Below, piece by piece: positions 35,107-53,842 of a stretch of DNA of 64,000 bases; position 1 is the first letter of the stretch, and every line of letters starts with the position of its first letter. Source of the DNA: Fragum whitleyi (lineage: Eukaryota; Mollusca; Bivalvia; Cardiida; Cardiidae); assembly GCA_948146395.1 (NCBI GenBank), contig OX411559.1, positions 1,802,001 through 1,866,000 of the forward strand, given 5' to 3'. The translations under genes and the position numbers were made by a program. The notes under the pieces are model-generated. The model saw only the letters and a program-made list of their open reading frames with translations, did no database searches and was not told where the DNA came from.

Positions 35107-35290
35107 AGTTGTTCGAAGGATTTTGTACTCGACTCGTAATCGGATGGTTGCAGGTTTGAGTTCCACCAGAGGCGGGGTACTTTAATAGGCCAGAACACTT
35201 TACAAACAGAGCCCCAGTAATCCGGACTGTAAAACTGGGAACAATGGTTAGAATCCACTGCCTTTCTCTTTGTATATGAATAAGAAGATC
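35103..35290 (+). mobile_element. Second SINE family, + orientation
   Basis: A tRNA-like head (agttgttcgaaggattttg.., B box ggtttgagttcc) is followed by a body aacactttacaaacagagcc and ggttagaatccactgcc. The same body lies inverted at 35735-35972. Confidence 0.5.
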
Positions 35291-35325
35291 TTATAATATT
35301 CAGGACTACAATCGAATCTAAAATA

Positions 35326-35607
35326 AACAAGAGCACCGCCTACGGGTGCCTACGCTCCGCTGTTGAGTTCTGGATGGTGGAAAAAATCTAGGTCGAAAAA
35401 GGGACATAATTTGCAGAAAATTCATCAAGAATTATCCCCCTTGACAATATAGGTTGCTCGTTTGATGATAGCCAAGTTTCAAGTGAATGACTTCAGTAGA
35501 AACAGAGATATCACAAAATGTTAAAGTTTTCGCACGACGACGACGACGACGACATTAAGGCTGTAGCAATACCTCGGTTATTCTCCGATAAAATGCCGAG
35601 CTAAAAA
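35326..35607 (+). mobile_element. Short complete HINE-like element without core repeats
   Basis: The left end is AACAAGAG, then hairpin GCACC-GCCTACG-GGTGC and ctacgctccgctg. A (CGA)n run lies at 35533-35552. The right end is gctgtagcaatacctcgg .. atgccgagctaaaa, the inverse of the module at 9409. At ~282 bp it shows both termini of the family close together. Confidence 0.6.
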
Positions 35608-35734
35608 TGTTGGTAATATATTTCGACTGACAAGTATATTCGAATTTTACCATCGTCTCCTAGTCTAGTGACTAGACTTACACAGAAGTCTTTTACTTTC
35701 TTTTTTTTATACTCGAGGATAACACGATAATGGG

Positions 35735-35972
35735 GCGAATGCCTCTTATTTCCATCGTGGTCCTAACCCATTCCAGATCTTATCCTGCACATAGAGAGGG
35801 AAAGAGGGGAGAGTCAATGGTTTCTAACCACTGCTACCCACTTTTACAGCTGGGTGAAACTGGGACCCTGTCTGTAAAGTGTCTTGCCAAAATACGATAC
35901 CCGCCTCCGGTGGGGCACGAGCCCGCAACCACGTTCGAGCTTACCACTCGGCCAACGATCCAGGCTCATTTT
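35735..35972 (-). mobile_element. Second SINE family, - orientation
   Basis: On the - strand: head gttggccgagtggtaagc (A-box-like), then ggctcgtgccccacc, then a body aagacactttacagacagg and ggttagaaaccattgac. The short frames over it are by-products. Confidence 0.55.
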
Positions 35973-35979
35973 TAACTTC

Positions 35980-37579
35980 TATGCAAAAGTCTCCGACTAT
36001 CTAGCCATTTCCAACTACATTTTTGATATCAGCAAATCTATGCCACTGTTTGTAGCTGTTACGACAAGTGATAAACAAAATCAAAGCAAGAAAGAAGGGT
36101 CCCCGCACGCACAGGTCCGCACCAGCGTTGTTAATTGGTGATATTCGTATTTTTGTTAAAATATTCTTTTGAATAATTTACCCATGAAAATCAATTCTTT
36201 CGGTAGGTCCTCTATGTTTGGACATGAGGATCTTTCTATGGCGATATGGGTATGTATTTTTTCTGTATCACTTTATTATCTGTTTAACTGCTTAACTTAT
36301 CACTCAGAATCGTTTTTAAGTTGGAATGCGGAGCAATTCCAACTTAGATTTAACAAAACCGCAAAATGAACACAAGATAATTTCATTTCGGGTTTCTTGA
36401 TAACACATATCACGTGAACAGGATGTGAATACACTCCGGCCTATTTTGTATATCTCAGCTTGACATAGACATACAGTTTATTTCATCAAGAAGTAATAAT
36501 GTTGAACAATTACACAACTATCACTTCATGTAAATTATTAACACGCTAATTTATGTTTTAAACGAAATTTATTGAAACTTGCGTACGGATTTACTAGAAG
36601 CAAATGTTTACATTACTATATTTGGAGATCATGTGATAAGTCAAGTCCAATAAAGTAAGCTATTGACAACAGCAATGTCCAATCACGTGATCTGCTTATT
36701 TGGTAATACGCGACCTGTTTTTCGTAGAGTTGTGGCAATAGCACAAGCCAATCACGTGATCTGCTTATTTGGTAACGTCGCGACCTGTTTTTCGTGGAAT
36801 TATGTTATAGCTTCTTTAGAGGTCTAGTTTCTCTTTCTGAACGAACTTTTTACACACTTCAACAAAATACCGTAGTTCAAATGTGGTTTTTTTTATCTAA
36901 TTGTTTCGTAAACCATTATAAGAAACGCGCAAAATCTGCAAATTATTTATCTGTATTAACAACCCTATCCAGCAAATATTCACTTTTTATTACTTCTCTT
37001 AAAAAAACGGAACCCCATTTCCAAATCGAGCGACAATTTCACTTGATGGTGGACGCAGCAAGGATCGATGAAGGTATAGATCCACAAGTTTAAGTGATAT
37101 ATCATAGGTCAATTTTGTCTATACCTGTATAGACAAAATTTACCTTTGATCACTCAATCTAAATTGCGGGTCTTTAGGCAAACATTTTTCTTCTCTTTCT
37201 GATTTTGTCCATTTTCTTTAAAATTGCTTAGACATAAATTCACTTGTGCTAAAATACGCACGTGCGCAATCCTTTAAATATCATTGAGATTATCACAAGG
37301 TAACTACAGCCTTTGTTGTTATCAAATATCTGAACGAGTTTACCAACCCCACGTGTTTTGCCTTCAGGGGCCAAGTTCTAGAAAGGTCCTACGACCGAAA
37401 TTTGATCGTATCGCAATCGTACGATTGAAATTGGCTTTCAAGAAACATTTTTGGCTTTCAAAAAAAATGTATCGATTAATTTACGCATAAATTTGCGTTA
37501 CCGAAAGGCTTGTCTTGAATTTTGCGATTTTGACTGTACAAGCATAGTACTTTCTCGGATTTCATTTTTATATGCAGCT
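35980..37579. other. Intergenic with a CCAAT/CACGTG duplication and a perfect hairpin
   Basis: ccaatcacgtgatctgctta repeats at 36679 and 36748 (69 bp apart). AATTTTGTCTATAC-CT-GTATAGACAAAATT at 37111-37140 is a perfect 14-bp-arm palindrome. Frames of 66-99 codons show no recognisable domain. No gene supported. Confidence 0.4.
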
Positions 37580-38060
37580 TGAGGCGGTTGTATATTAGCG
37601 TCATCTTCTCCGTCTGTGTCTGTCCGTTAGTCCGTACGTACGTCCACTTTTCTTGTGAGCACAACTCCTCCAAAATTTCTCGTTGGATTTGGATGAAACT
37701 TTCACAGAATGTTCCCAATCACCTGACCTCGCGCATAAAGTCTCTGTTTAGTGAATTTCAGCCGCGTCATGGAAAAAGAGCCTTCATGTAAAAAAAATCT
37801 TGTTAACACAACTTCTCCCTCATTTATGGACCGATTTGGATGAAACTTTCACAAAAAGTTTCTAGTCACCTAACCTAGTGCCTATTGGCTAGGGTTTGGT
37901 GAATATTAGCCGTGTCATGGAAAAAGAGGCCTTCATTTGAAAAAACTTGTGAACGCAACTCCTCCTCCATTTATTGACCGATTCGGATGAAACTTTTAAA
38001 AAATGTTTCTAGTCATCTGACCTAGCGCATATTCTAACACGGTTTGGTGAATTTTTTAGT
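37580..38060 (+). mobile_element. HINE-like fragment with three ~147-bp core units
   Basis: A (GTCCGTACG)-like tract at about 37610-37645 precedes three tandem units. Each has cacaactcctcc .. gatttggatgaaactttcac and tggtgaatttcagccgtgtc-like words, starting near 37656, 37801 and 37949. The last unit is cut where the next retrotransposon begins. Confidence 0.5.
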
Positions 38061-40245
38061 CAAAAACAATAAGGGAAAAATTTGACTCAATAAAATGGGA
38101 CAAGGAACTCAACTATGAGAGTGTGGAAGAGGTTTGGATGAAGTTTGTCGATATAATAAATAAAATAACATGGAAAAACATACCGGTGTGCAACTTCAGA
38201 TCCAGACCATTCGACACACCATGGATGAAACCAGACATCCTAGATGCAGTCAGAAACAAGCGAACAAAGTGGAAAAAGTATCAATACTGTAGAAACATCC
38301 TAAACAGAGAATTATATAATGAAGCCAAGTCCATAGCCTCTAAAAAGGTCAGGGAAGCCAAGAAGGTTTACGAAAAAGAGCTTGTTGATGAAATGAAAAC
38401 TAACCCAAATATATTTTGGCAATATGTACGAAAAAAAAAACAAAAAAAAAAAACAACACAGGAATCAATTCCATGTATCAAAAATGAAAATGGGGATATT
38501 ATTTCGGATGATGCAGGTAAAGCTGAAATACTAAATGAATTTTTCACAAGTGTATTTATTCAAGAAGACACTGAAAACATCCAAATTTTTTAGAAAAGAA
38601 CAGACAGAATCATCAACAATATCCTATTCAACGAAGAACAAGTCCTGAAACAACTGCAAAACTTGAATGATTCAAAATCATCTGGACCTGACGAAATCCA
38701 CCCCAAACTAATGAAAGAATGCTCTAAATCACTTGCAAAGCCATTAACAATGATATTCAATAAATCCATTGAACAAAGCCAAATTCCATCATGCTGGATG
38801 TCAGCTAATGTAATACCTATACACAAGAAAGGTTCAAAACAAGAGGCATCAAATTATCGACCTATTAGCCTGACGTCAATTATATGCAAGATAATGGAAA
38901 GAATAGTGAGAGATGAAATCACTCAACATATGGAAAGCAACAACCTTTTTTCGGATGATCAACATGGCTTCAGACAAGGCAAATCATGCACAACCCAATT
39001 AATTGAAGCTATGGATGATTGGACGGATCAAATAGACAAGAATAACAATATAGATGTCATCTACCTCGATTTCAAAAAAGGCCTTTGACACGGTCCCCCA
39101 TAAACGTCTGCTAAGAAAACTAGAAGGATATGGAATCCAAGGAAAACTACTGGACTGGATAAATGCTTTTTTGGCAGACAGGAAGCAAAAGGTGATACTC
39201 AAAGGAGCTCATTCAAAAACAACATCAGTTACAAGTGGAATACCACAAGGTAGTGTCCTAGGACCAACACTGTTTACAATATTCATAAATGACCTGCCAG
39301 ACAGCACAAAAAAACAAGACTAAACTCTTTGCCGATGATACCAAAATATACTCTGTAGTAAACAGTCAGGAAGAACAAAACGAGCCTTCAAAACGATCTG
39401 GACAAACTTCAGGAATGGTAAAAAAATTGGTTATTAAAGTTCAACGAAGACAAATGCAAACACCTACAAATTGGTAAGAACAGTCCAACCCAGTACCACA
39501 TGTCAGGAAATATTTTGAGTAAAGAAACAACGGAAAAAGACCTAGGCATTCAAATTGATAATAAGCTATCATTCAAAAGCCACATTAACCAGAAAGCAAA
39601 AACAGCTGATAAAATTCTAGGATTAATCAAAAGATCATTCAGCTTTATGGACAATCAAATGTTTCTGACATTATACAAAAGCTTAATACGGCCCCATCTA
39701 GAATATGGCTCAAACGTTTGGTCAGTGATATACAAAAAAGATGAGGCAAAATTAGAAAATGTGCAAAGAAGAGCAACCAAAATTCTATAAGGACTAAAAA
39801 ATAAAAACTACCATGAAAGACTTATTGAACTAGGACTACCAACACTACAATACAGGCGAAATAGATCCGACCTAATCCAGGTGTAAAATAATGAACAACA
39901 TAGATAGAGTCAACAAGAATAAGCTTTTTCCTACAAATCCAACAGACAGAAATACCAGAGGACATGAATATAAAATCTTCAAAACTCCATGCAAAACGAA
40001 TTTTAGGATACACAATTTTACACAACGCATTGTTAATGCTTGGAATAGCTTGCCAAAGGATGCCGAATGTAAATAGTTTTAAAAATGCAATAAACAAATG
40101 CTGGAAAAATAATAGTGTCAAATTTAATCCCGATTGTTAATGGCCGGAAGCGGGCTTAAGAAAGGAAAGGAAAACAGAAGAAACGGGCCAAAGAGGCACC
40201 AGCCTAATGACGGTTTCTACGCATAGGTAACAGGTAACAGGTAAC
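38060..40245 (+). mobile_element. Third non-LTR retrotransposon, 5'-truncated and frameshifted
   Basis: Blocks: 38123-38593 (linker, FWQYVRKKK), 38663-39088 (SSGPDEIHPKLM, NYRPISLTSIICKIMERI), 39075-39323 (KKAFDTVPHKRLL, TSGIPQGSVLGPTLF), FADD at 39328-39339, and 39500-39790 (LIRPHLEYGSNVWS, VQRRATKIL). At least three frameshifts or stops split the RT. The tail is aggtaac three times (40225-40245). It is related to the element at 26756 by its RT motifs and tail, but is a separate, older copy. Confidence 0.78.
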
Positions 40246-41123
40246 AAAAGTCGAGACCACCTGGGCGGGATTCGCCAGCTTAGTGGCTTGATGTCAGTCT
40301 CTTTAGCGCATTCCAACTTATCAGTACTTTCAGTACTTTGATTATCTTATAACTATAGCCAACTAATACCATAGTCATAACATCCCATATGATATTTTTA
40401 TGATATCACATGGATATTTTTGGAACAATGCAGATATTTTTCAGAAACTTGCCTTTCTGTAAGAAACATCGACGAAAACAAGGCAAATAGACGTTATAAG
40501 ATAAATATAATACGTACTTAGTGTATTGCATGAAAAAATCTAACTCGGTTGTGGGAATTTATAATTGTCTCGGCAGAGCCCCGACAATTATCAATTCTCT
40601 CAACCTTGTTAGACATTTTTATCATACAATACACGAAGTACGTATTAAATATAAGCCTGTTCGTGACATTTCCGACAATTTCATTTGCTAAGGTGAAGCA
40701 TCAGACCAGACTGTGCAGCTGCACAGTATGGTCAGAGTCTTCACCATGGCAATACAGATCGACATTAACTTTAATCTCGTCAGACAATACCCGAATATTT
40801 CCTATTTGTCAGGGCCGATCAATCTGCTCAGTTTCAGCCATTCGTCCACATATGAATTTGTCAGAAATGTCACTAGTGGCCCACGTTATATGACAATTTT
40901 AAAACAGGTTTAGACCGAGTGTCGTTTTTTAAAACAGAATATAAACAAGAGCTAGGGGTCAAAAGAAATTTTAGTTGTTGTTGGTCAATGGGTAGAGGAC
41001 TGGCCTATTTACCAAAAGGTCCCGAGTTCGATTCCAGGGAGCGGACTTTAGTTCTTTTCGCGATTCTCACGTCTTTTAAGAATCTTCCGCTAGCAATATA
41101 AACGAAAGAAAAAATTAATAAAT
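40246..41123. other. Intergenic with a decayed GAGCC-type MITE and a tRNA-like box pair
   Basis: 40655-40885 resembles the GAGCC/GGCTC MITE family (aagcctgttcgtgacatttcc .. gtcagaaatgtcactagtgg) without a clear duplication. 40995-41042 carries A-box-like gggtagaggactgg and B-box gagttcgattcc on the + strand, probably a SINE head rather than a tRNA gene. Confidence 0.4.
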
Positions 41124-42482
41124 AACAAGAGCTTCGCAGAGCGGCGCATATATGCCCGATGGGGCTTGTCAGTAACCTTGGCTTGTCAGTAACATAAGCT
41201 TGAATGATAGCTAGAAAAATTGCAGACAGACAGACGACTGGGGCCATAACATAGTATGACCCTTTGAGTGTTAATTGAAAATGGTTTAATGCACAACTAT
41301 ACGCCAAAAAGTCATTTTGCAAGTTTCAGTTCATTCCAATTCAAAGTGTGACCAGGTGCTCATAAAAGAAATATAGTGAAATACAAACAATTCAAGGGCA
41401 GATAATACAAGAAAGACCTAAGCTTTTTTAATTTCTGAAGTCTTAAGTTCAACCAAATATCAGGGTTACATTGTGGCAAGATTCATTTCAATCAATTTGT
41501 AGGAGTTGTGCACACACACAGAAAAAAATCTGTAATTTTAAACTATTTTGTGAAGTAAAGGGCAGATAAATCAGGAACTTCTTAACATGTGAAAAATATT
41601 TAGTCCTAAGCACAAATAGACAACCTACAGAGTCATTGTGGCAAGTTTCCTTTTATTCCCATCCAAAATGTAGGAGAAAGTGAGCCGACATTTTTTATTT
41701 AATTTTATTTCATTCAACTCAAGGGCAGATAATTCGAGATTTTTCAGGAATGACTGGAGAATTTTGAATTGACAAGTCTTATGCACAACTAGACATCATA
41801 GAGAGTAATTGTGTCTAGTTTCAGCTCATTTCAATTGATAGTAAAGGAGCTGCACACAAAAAACAGTGATTTTTGTTTAATTCAAGGGCAGATAATTCAA
41901 CATTTCTCTGGAATGACTGGAGCCATTTGAATTTCAAAGGTCTTTACACAACTAGACATCATAGAGAGTAATTGTGTCTTGAACTCTTTCAGTGCAATTG
42001 GTTTTTGGGAGAGTTCTGCGCACAAAATATAGTGATCAAAATATAGTGATTTTCGTTAAATTCAAGGGCAGATAATTCAAGATTTCACAGGAATGACTGG
42101 AGCGATTTGAATTTCAAAGGTCTATGCACAACTAGACATAACAGGGAGTAATTGTGTTTAGTTTCAGCTCATTCCCATTGATAGTTTAGGAGGAGTTGCG
42201 CACACAAAAAACAGTGATTTTCGTTAAATTCAAGGGCAGATAATTCAAGATTTCTCAGGAATGACTGGAGCGATTTGAATTTCAAAGGTCTTATGCACAA
42301 CTAGACATGATAGAGAGTAATTGTGCCAAGTTTCAGCTCATTCCCATGGATAGTTTAGGAGAAGTTGAGCACACAAAAATTGCTAACGGACGGCCAGACA
42401 GACGGACAGACAGACGGCCAGACAGATTGACAGACGGACGGACGACCGGGGCCAAAACATAATACGACCCTTCGGGCGTATG
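41124..42482 (+). mobile_element. HINE/pearl-like element with six ~165-bp core repeats
   Basis: The left end is AACAAGAG and a short stem TCGC-AGA-GCGG, then catatatgcccga. The core unit word aagggcagataattcaaga recurs near 41396, 41560, 41721, 41885, 42065 and 42232. A (GACGGACAGACG)n tract at 42388-42445 precedes the right end cttcgggcgtatg, the inverse of the left catatatgcccga. Non-coding. Confidence 0.65.
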
Positions 42483-43639
42483 AAAATGAAAATAAATAAA
42501 GACATCGTCCGAGACATAATGTGGATAATTTCATTATTTTTTGACAAGGGTTGACTACTTTAAAGTAGTTCAATACATAGAATACAATATATCTTATAAC
42601 TTTACTAATACCCGTATGATAACACCCAATATGATATGTTTAAAACATTGACATAATGCGTATATTTTTAGAAACTTGCATTTCTATCAGAAACATCGAC
42701 GAAAAGAAGGCAAACAGAGGTTATAAGATAAATATAATACGTACTTGGTGTATTGTATGAAAAAATCTCTTACAAGGTTGTGGGAATTGATGATTGTCCC
42801 GGCAGAGCCTCGAAAATTATCAATTCCCCCAACACTAAGTACTTATTTATATAAAGTTAGGTTTATAGTCTGTTTCTATGCCAGGCATACTAGGTGGGCG
42901 ACACCTCAAGGGTTTCGCAGAAGAGGAATGAAGAGAAGATGAATAAAATGTCCATTTTGCGGTTGATCTTACTCATAACTGTTTGCGAAAAAAGGGTAAA
43001 CGAAAAAGAAAAAACGATAAAAGGACCATTTAATCCTTTTTTAAATGTTTGATCGATATGCTTTATATTAAATTGGACGAACAAAATGGATTTCCTCAAG
43101 TGTTGGAGCTAAGAAAGAAAATATAGCGTTTGGCTTTCAATGGATCAAGGATTTATTAACCGTGCAAGAAAATTAAAAAAAATGCCATCCCATTTCTTTC
43201 ACGCAAAAAATAACACGAAATGCGGAAATTGAAGGATTGTTTCTTAAAAGCGCGTCATTTCGCACGAGATTGCATGGCAACGTCGATCATGACGTCATAT
43301 GTATAATGTCTTGCTTAGATGAGAAATATACGCATTCAGACCTAATTTTCTCTTCAATACGAATTTTCCCAGACAAACCAACTGGCTGTGGACCTAGATG
43401 GAGAGCTCCTCTACACGATTCTGTAACTTTTATCAAACTTTGTCGTTTAGATTTTTCTGTCCTCAAATCGCGGCTATATCCGGCAAAATCGTATGTTTTA
43501 TCGGTGTTAAACATTTCGTTCCGAAAGAATCGAACTAAGTTCAATTCATTCTTCTCTTCATTCCTCTATTCAACCGACTTCACACTTTAAACCCCGATCA
43601 TCGAATTGCAAGTCGGCTGTTAACAAACGGCGCTCATCG
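42483..43639. other. Intergenic; candidate promoter motifs near 43.27 kb
   Basis: A repeat of 40370-40640 is partly present again at 42600-42840 (cttataactttactaata .. aatacgtacttggtgtattg), so an older duplication is visible. 43268-43281 is X-box-like and 43289-43298 is a perfect ATGACGTCAT. The frame of 117 codons (43237-43590) has no recognised domain. Confidence 0.35.
43268..43298 (+). promoter_or_regulatory. X-box-like motif plus CRE
   Basis: GATTGCATGGCAAC has a perfect right half-site for RFX factors but two mismatches on the left. ATGACGTCAT follows 7 bp later. It lies ~1.7 kb upstream of the Pro/Tyr-rich gene. Function is conjectural. Confidence 0.2.
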
Positions 43640-43815
43640 GAAGCCACAGCACATAGACTTACATTCTCACAGGTACCCATTTATACACCTGGGTGGAGAG
43701 GAGCAACGTGGAGTTAATATTTTGCTCAGAAAAATTCCCGTGATCTGGCCGGGATTCAATCCCGGGACCTTTCGATCCCAAAGCCACCGTCCTAACCACT
43801 AGACCACGCACTCCA
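43640..43815 (-). mobile_element. Third SINE family (tRNA-Glu/Asp-like head)
   Basis: On the - strand the head reads gtggtctagtggttaggac (A box) and gggattgaatccc (B box). The body includes ccacgttgctcctctccacc. It lies immediately left of the MITE at 43821. It is not scored as a tRNA gene because the arms do not fold cleanly. Confidence 0.55.
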
Positions 43816-43820
43816 CAAAT

Positions 43821-44050
43821 GAGCCTATGCGTGAGATTTCCAACTATTTCACATAGCAATGACTCAGACTGGTCGGTGCATCCGCACAGTCTGACCAGAC
43901 TCTTCACTATGCGTTTAGTAGATAGATAAGGTCTCAAAGTATTTGTAGACCATCAGGTCACGTTACATTTACTGTAGTTGTATGTCAACGCTGCTCAACA
44001 TTTGCCTCTCACGCACATTTCAAATTGTAGGAAATGTCACGCACAGGCTC
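43821..44050 (+). mobile_element. GAGCC-ended MITE, copy 2, 4-bp duplication AAAT
   Basis: Inverted ends GAGCCTATGCGTGA and TCACGCACAGGCTC, flanked by AAAT at 43817-43820 and 44051-44054. A central palindrome cagactggtcggtgcat .. cagtctgaccag lies at 43868-43900. Confidence 0.72.
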
Positions 44051-45034
44051 AAATGACATTTATTTAGTCCCAACGACGTTAATGACGTTTTAACCCTTTT
44101 CATGCTGCATACGACAAAGCATTGTGCAGTTTATCATGAGGGCCTTTCTCTGTTGATAATCCAATAGGAAAACACAGAAAAAAGTTGGTATAACTTCGGT
44201 TGCCTTTCAGAAACGTTATTTTCGTTTTAGCTTACGATTTATTTTTAGCGGGGTTGTTGCTGGATCAAGAAATAAAGACTTTTTCTGCCAAATTGGGAAT
44301 AACGAAACACGCATTTTATTAAACAAGTGTTGTTAATGAAGCATGACATCTTTTTTTTCTGGATTTGAAGGTTCATCAGGCCGCGTTTTTTACGACCTTA
44401 GTTAGAACAGTTGAAACAACGTTATGTTGAACCCTTTCTTTTTTCAAGAAAGACCTATGAGCGAGGTAATTAAAATGGATACAGTGTACAAATATGCATG
44501 TTTTTTATTCATTAAGTTTTGCCTTCTTTTGGATTATATCGTGTCGTAATTAGACAATCTAACGTGCGTGTTATAACGTTGTTTCATTCTAAGACCGTAG
44601 ATATAAGTTCACAAAACTACCGTAGATTGGAAGGTTTAACCGTCTACTTTTACAATAATGCTACAACCATCCATATTCTATTACTCATAAAAAAGATTTT
44701 GCCTTATCTGCAAAATCGCGAAACCGGACAAGACTTTTGTCGATAGTATACTTTCGTCTTTTGCTCACACAAATACGTTGGTTTGAACAATATTTTACCT
44801 TCACCTCTCCGGATTTGAAATTAATTCAATAAGGATAGAATACATGAATACATGTATATAAATAAACAATGGAAGAAAATAATTTCGACCTCATTAGCTC
44901 AAGTGTTCCCATAAATATTAAGACTACACGTCTGTGCTGTCTGATCTTAGTCTTACCTGTCTGACAAAACTTTGTGTTCAGCAAGAGTATTTCGTGAATA
45001 GATTAGGAAGGATGAAACTTTTTTTATTTTTCAG
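44051..45034. other. 5' flank and probable first intron/UTR of the Pro/Tyr-rich gene
   Basis: A+T-rich. A ~45-bp imperfect palindrome of the agactaagatcag family lies at about 44923-44962. It ends in a strong acceptor tttttatttttcag (45021-45034). No coding signal. Confidence 0.4.
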
Positions 45035-45047
45035 ATGTCATTGAAGA

Positions 45048-51333
<6,286 letters not shown>

Positions 51334-51410
51334 TTTTTGAAAATGAAAATTTTTTTCTGCTTCCAAGATGATTTGTTTGTATTGTGTTCAACTACACCTC
51401 TAGCAGTAAT

Positions 51411-51674
51411 TTGTTTGTTTGAATGGGGTTTAATGCAGCTTTCGGCAATTTTTCAGTTTTATTGTGGCAGCTGGAGCACCTCACAATGGATTCCTTGTTT
51501 TCTCACGCCAGAACTACCATTACATCCTTTCCTAGCCTCCAGCTGCTATTCCACATAGGTCTAAAATAATCAACCAATTGGTGGAAGACTAATTGTCGGA
51601 AATAACAAGAGCTGCCATTGGGGATCTCTAGATTGACAGTCAAACACGCTACCAACTGCACTATGACCGCGGCA
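51411..51674 (-). mobile_element. tRNA-headed SINE, copy 5
   Basis: Full-length but diverged copy. The tail (TTTG)n is at 51408-51420. The body words are ggagcacctcacaatgg and agcctccagctgctattcc. The head has lost the B-box sequence but keeps accaactgcactatgacc. It starts ~80 bp after the Pro/Tyr gene stop, probably in its 3' UTR. A fragment of a sixth copy lies at about 51810-51910. Confidence 0.65.
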
Positions 51675-51910
51675 TTTTTGTTATAATGTGGAGTCTGGTG
51701 CACCTACCTATAGCTTAGTGTCATTTGCCTATTGGTGTCCCTGATGAAGTTGTAAATGTACCAAAAAATAGAAATCTTGGCATCCAACATGAAATGACAG
51801 ACTTAATCTAAGGGGTTGAATGACACTGTCACCATTATTTCAATTTAATTACAGTGGTTGGTGCACCTTACCATGGATTCCTGGTGTTTCTCTCACTCCA
51901 ACACTACTAA

Positions 51911-53842
51911 AATGTCCAATCCAAGCTTAAACCTAATAAACTACTAAACCTATTGACCATTGCCATGCTTTTCATAGCATGTACCTATTGTACTCAAACC
52001 TTTGGCAGACAATATAGTCTAAGATCAGCCTGCACAATTGTGCAGTCTGATCTTAGTCTACACTACCTACTTTCGAATTAATGTGGGAAGAAACTGAACA
52101 TCTGACTGATGTGTCAAAATGAATGGTGGTCTATTTGGGACAAAATCTAAATTCATCAAGATAGGGTTCATCCAATTAATTGACTTCTGGCGAAACAAAT
52201 GACCTTAACAAATGATAGAATGATTAATAACCAAGCTATGGGTTTATGGCAGATCCAGGATTTCTGTAAAGGGTGTTCCAACATACAAGGTTCTAAGGGA
52301 CGAGGGCTCTCAATACATTCTGATGAAAGTCCTTACGACCCTCTGGAAATAAACATTAGAAAAGAATTGAAGACTGTTTCAAATAGTCTTCAATTCTTTG
52401 CTGATTATGGTCTCCAAAGGTACACATCTTTTACTCAAACTCAATCTTTACTCCCCATGACAATGAAATAATTGATAAATGATAATGATATCCAAAGAGG
52501 GGGGGGGGGTCGTTTAAACCCTGCAAACCCCCTCTGGATTCGCCACTAGGGTGGGTCAATGGCTCAAAGATTTCACATTTCACATTCATTATTTGTTTTA
52601 TGTAATGAAATAAAATTGTGCAAGAGATACATCATTGTTATTTCACAAATGTAACTAAATGTCTTACACCAAAGGCTCCAAAACACTAGGTTTACCTTTT
52701 TTTTGATCCCCAAAGAAGTAGCTGTTGCCTAAGTCGGACAGATAGTGTAAACAAGTTTTTGTGGTGGTTTTATTTTGGTTATATTGGTGGTCAAGCTAAG
52801 ATGCGCCAAAATTAAGCCACGGCCCATATTTGTCATTATTAAATGAAAAATTCCTTTATTTTTAGGGAAATGTTATCTTGCTTGATATACATCTTTGTCA
52901 ATGTTATTTGAACTCTATATCAAAGATATGCATACCATACTTATTCAAATTGGAATTAGAAAATCTGTTGACATCGTATACATTTTGAGGGGTTGGCTTA
53001 AAACTATTGTAAGTGCCTATATATTATAAGCAATTACAATAGTATTGCTCTGACCCCTTGATTCATAAATGTCTAAAAACTGATTCCAGATCCAAATTGG
53101 TTGTTATATTGTCACATATTGTGATGAAAATGTATAGAAAAACTTGAACACTAGTTATAATTCTAATGAAAGGTGTGAAAACAAACTATTGTTTAATCAT
53201 AGAAAGTTGACATTACTCTAGATAATTGCCTTTATTACACTTTCCTTGTTGAGAAAAAATGAAATTTAGATAAAGTGTTCTATTTTTGCACTACATATAA
53301 GATGTGCCAAAATAAATCACGGCCAATAAATCATAACCGAAAACCCCAAAATGTGGACACCACCAATATAAAGCAGTTAAATAGATTATTACAGGGATGT
53401 TTTACAGCACTACTTAGCAAGTAAAGCTATACGCTATACAATAAACAAAACTAAGCCCCAAAAAGTACACTAAACAAATCTTAGCCCCAGAAAATGCCAA
53501 TTTTTACAAAAATGCCTCCAGTGTTATCCCCTTTGATAGTATTGATAGGTCTTGTTATAGTGAACACACATGCAAGGTTTAAAGTAGATATTTTGATGAT
53601 AGTATAGATGCCAACTCTTACCAAAACATCAAAGACTCCAAGATGATGCAAATACCTCAGCTTTTTTTCAAAACAGCTAGAAACTTGACTGTCGCAAAGC
53701 GAACTGATACCCCCCTACAAGTGCTTGTCAAAAATGAAAAGCTATTTTCCATCAAAGGGCAATAACTATGTCAAAAGTCAATGGATCATAACCAAAATAT
53801 CACTGCTTCTCTCTGCATCTCTGCTTGATACCAATTACATAT
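51911..53842. other. Intergenic between the two convergent genes
   Basis: Contains the 46-bp palindrome at 52015-52060 (tagtctaagatcagcctgca and complement), an inverted pair aattgaagactgtttcaaat / agtcttcaattcttt at about 52369-52400, a G-run at 52499 and a decayed ATGGCTCAG hairpin at 52990-53063. 53680-53842 shows a hairpin TCGC-AAA-GCGA typical of the tandem-core element heads. No gene. Confidence 0.4.

Noticed and set aside
40995..41042. tRNA-like sequence on the + strand
   Set aside because: Only box-like words are present and no cloverleaf could be drawn, so it is treated as a SINE head remnant.
43735..43815. tRNA-Glu/Asp-like gene on the - strand
   Set aside because: A and B boxes are present, but acceptor and anticodon arms do not fold well and a SINE body follows.
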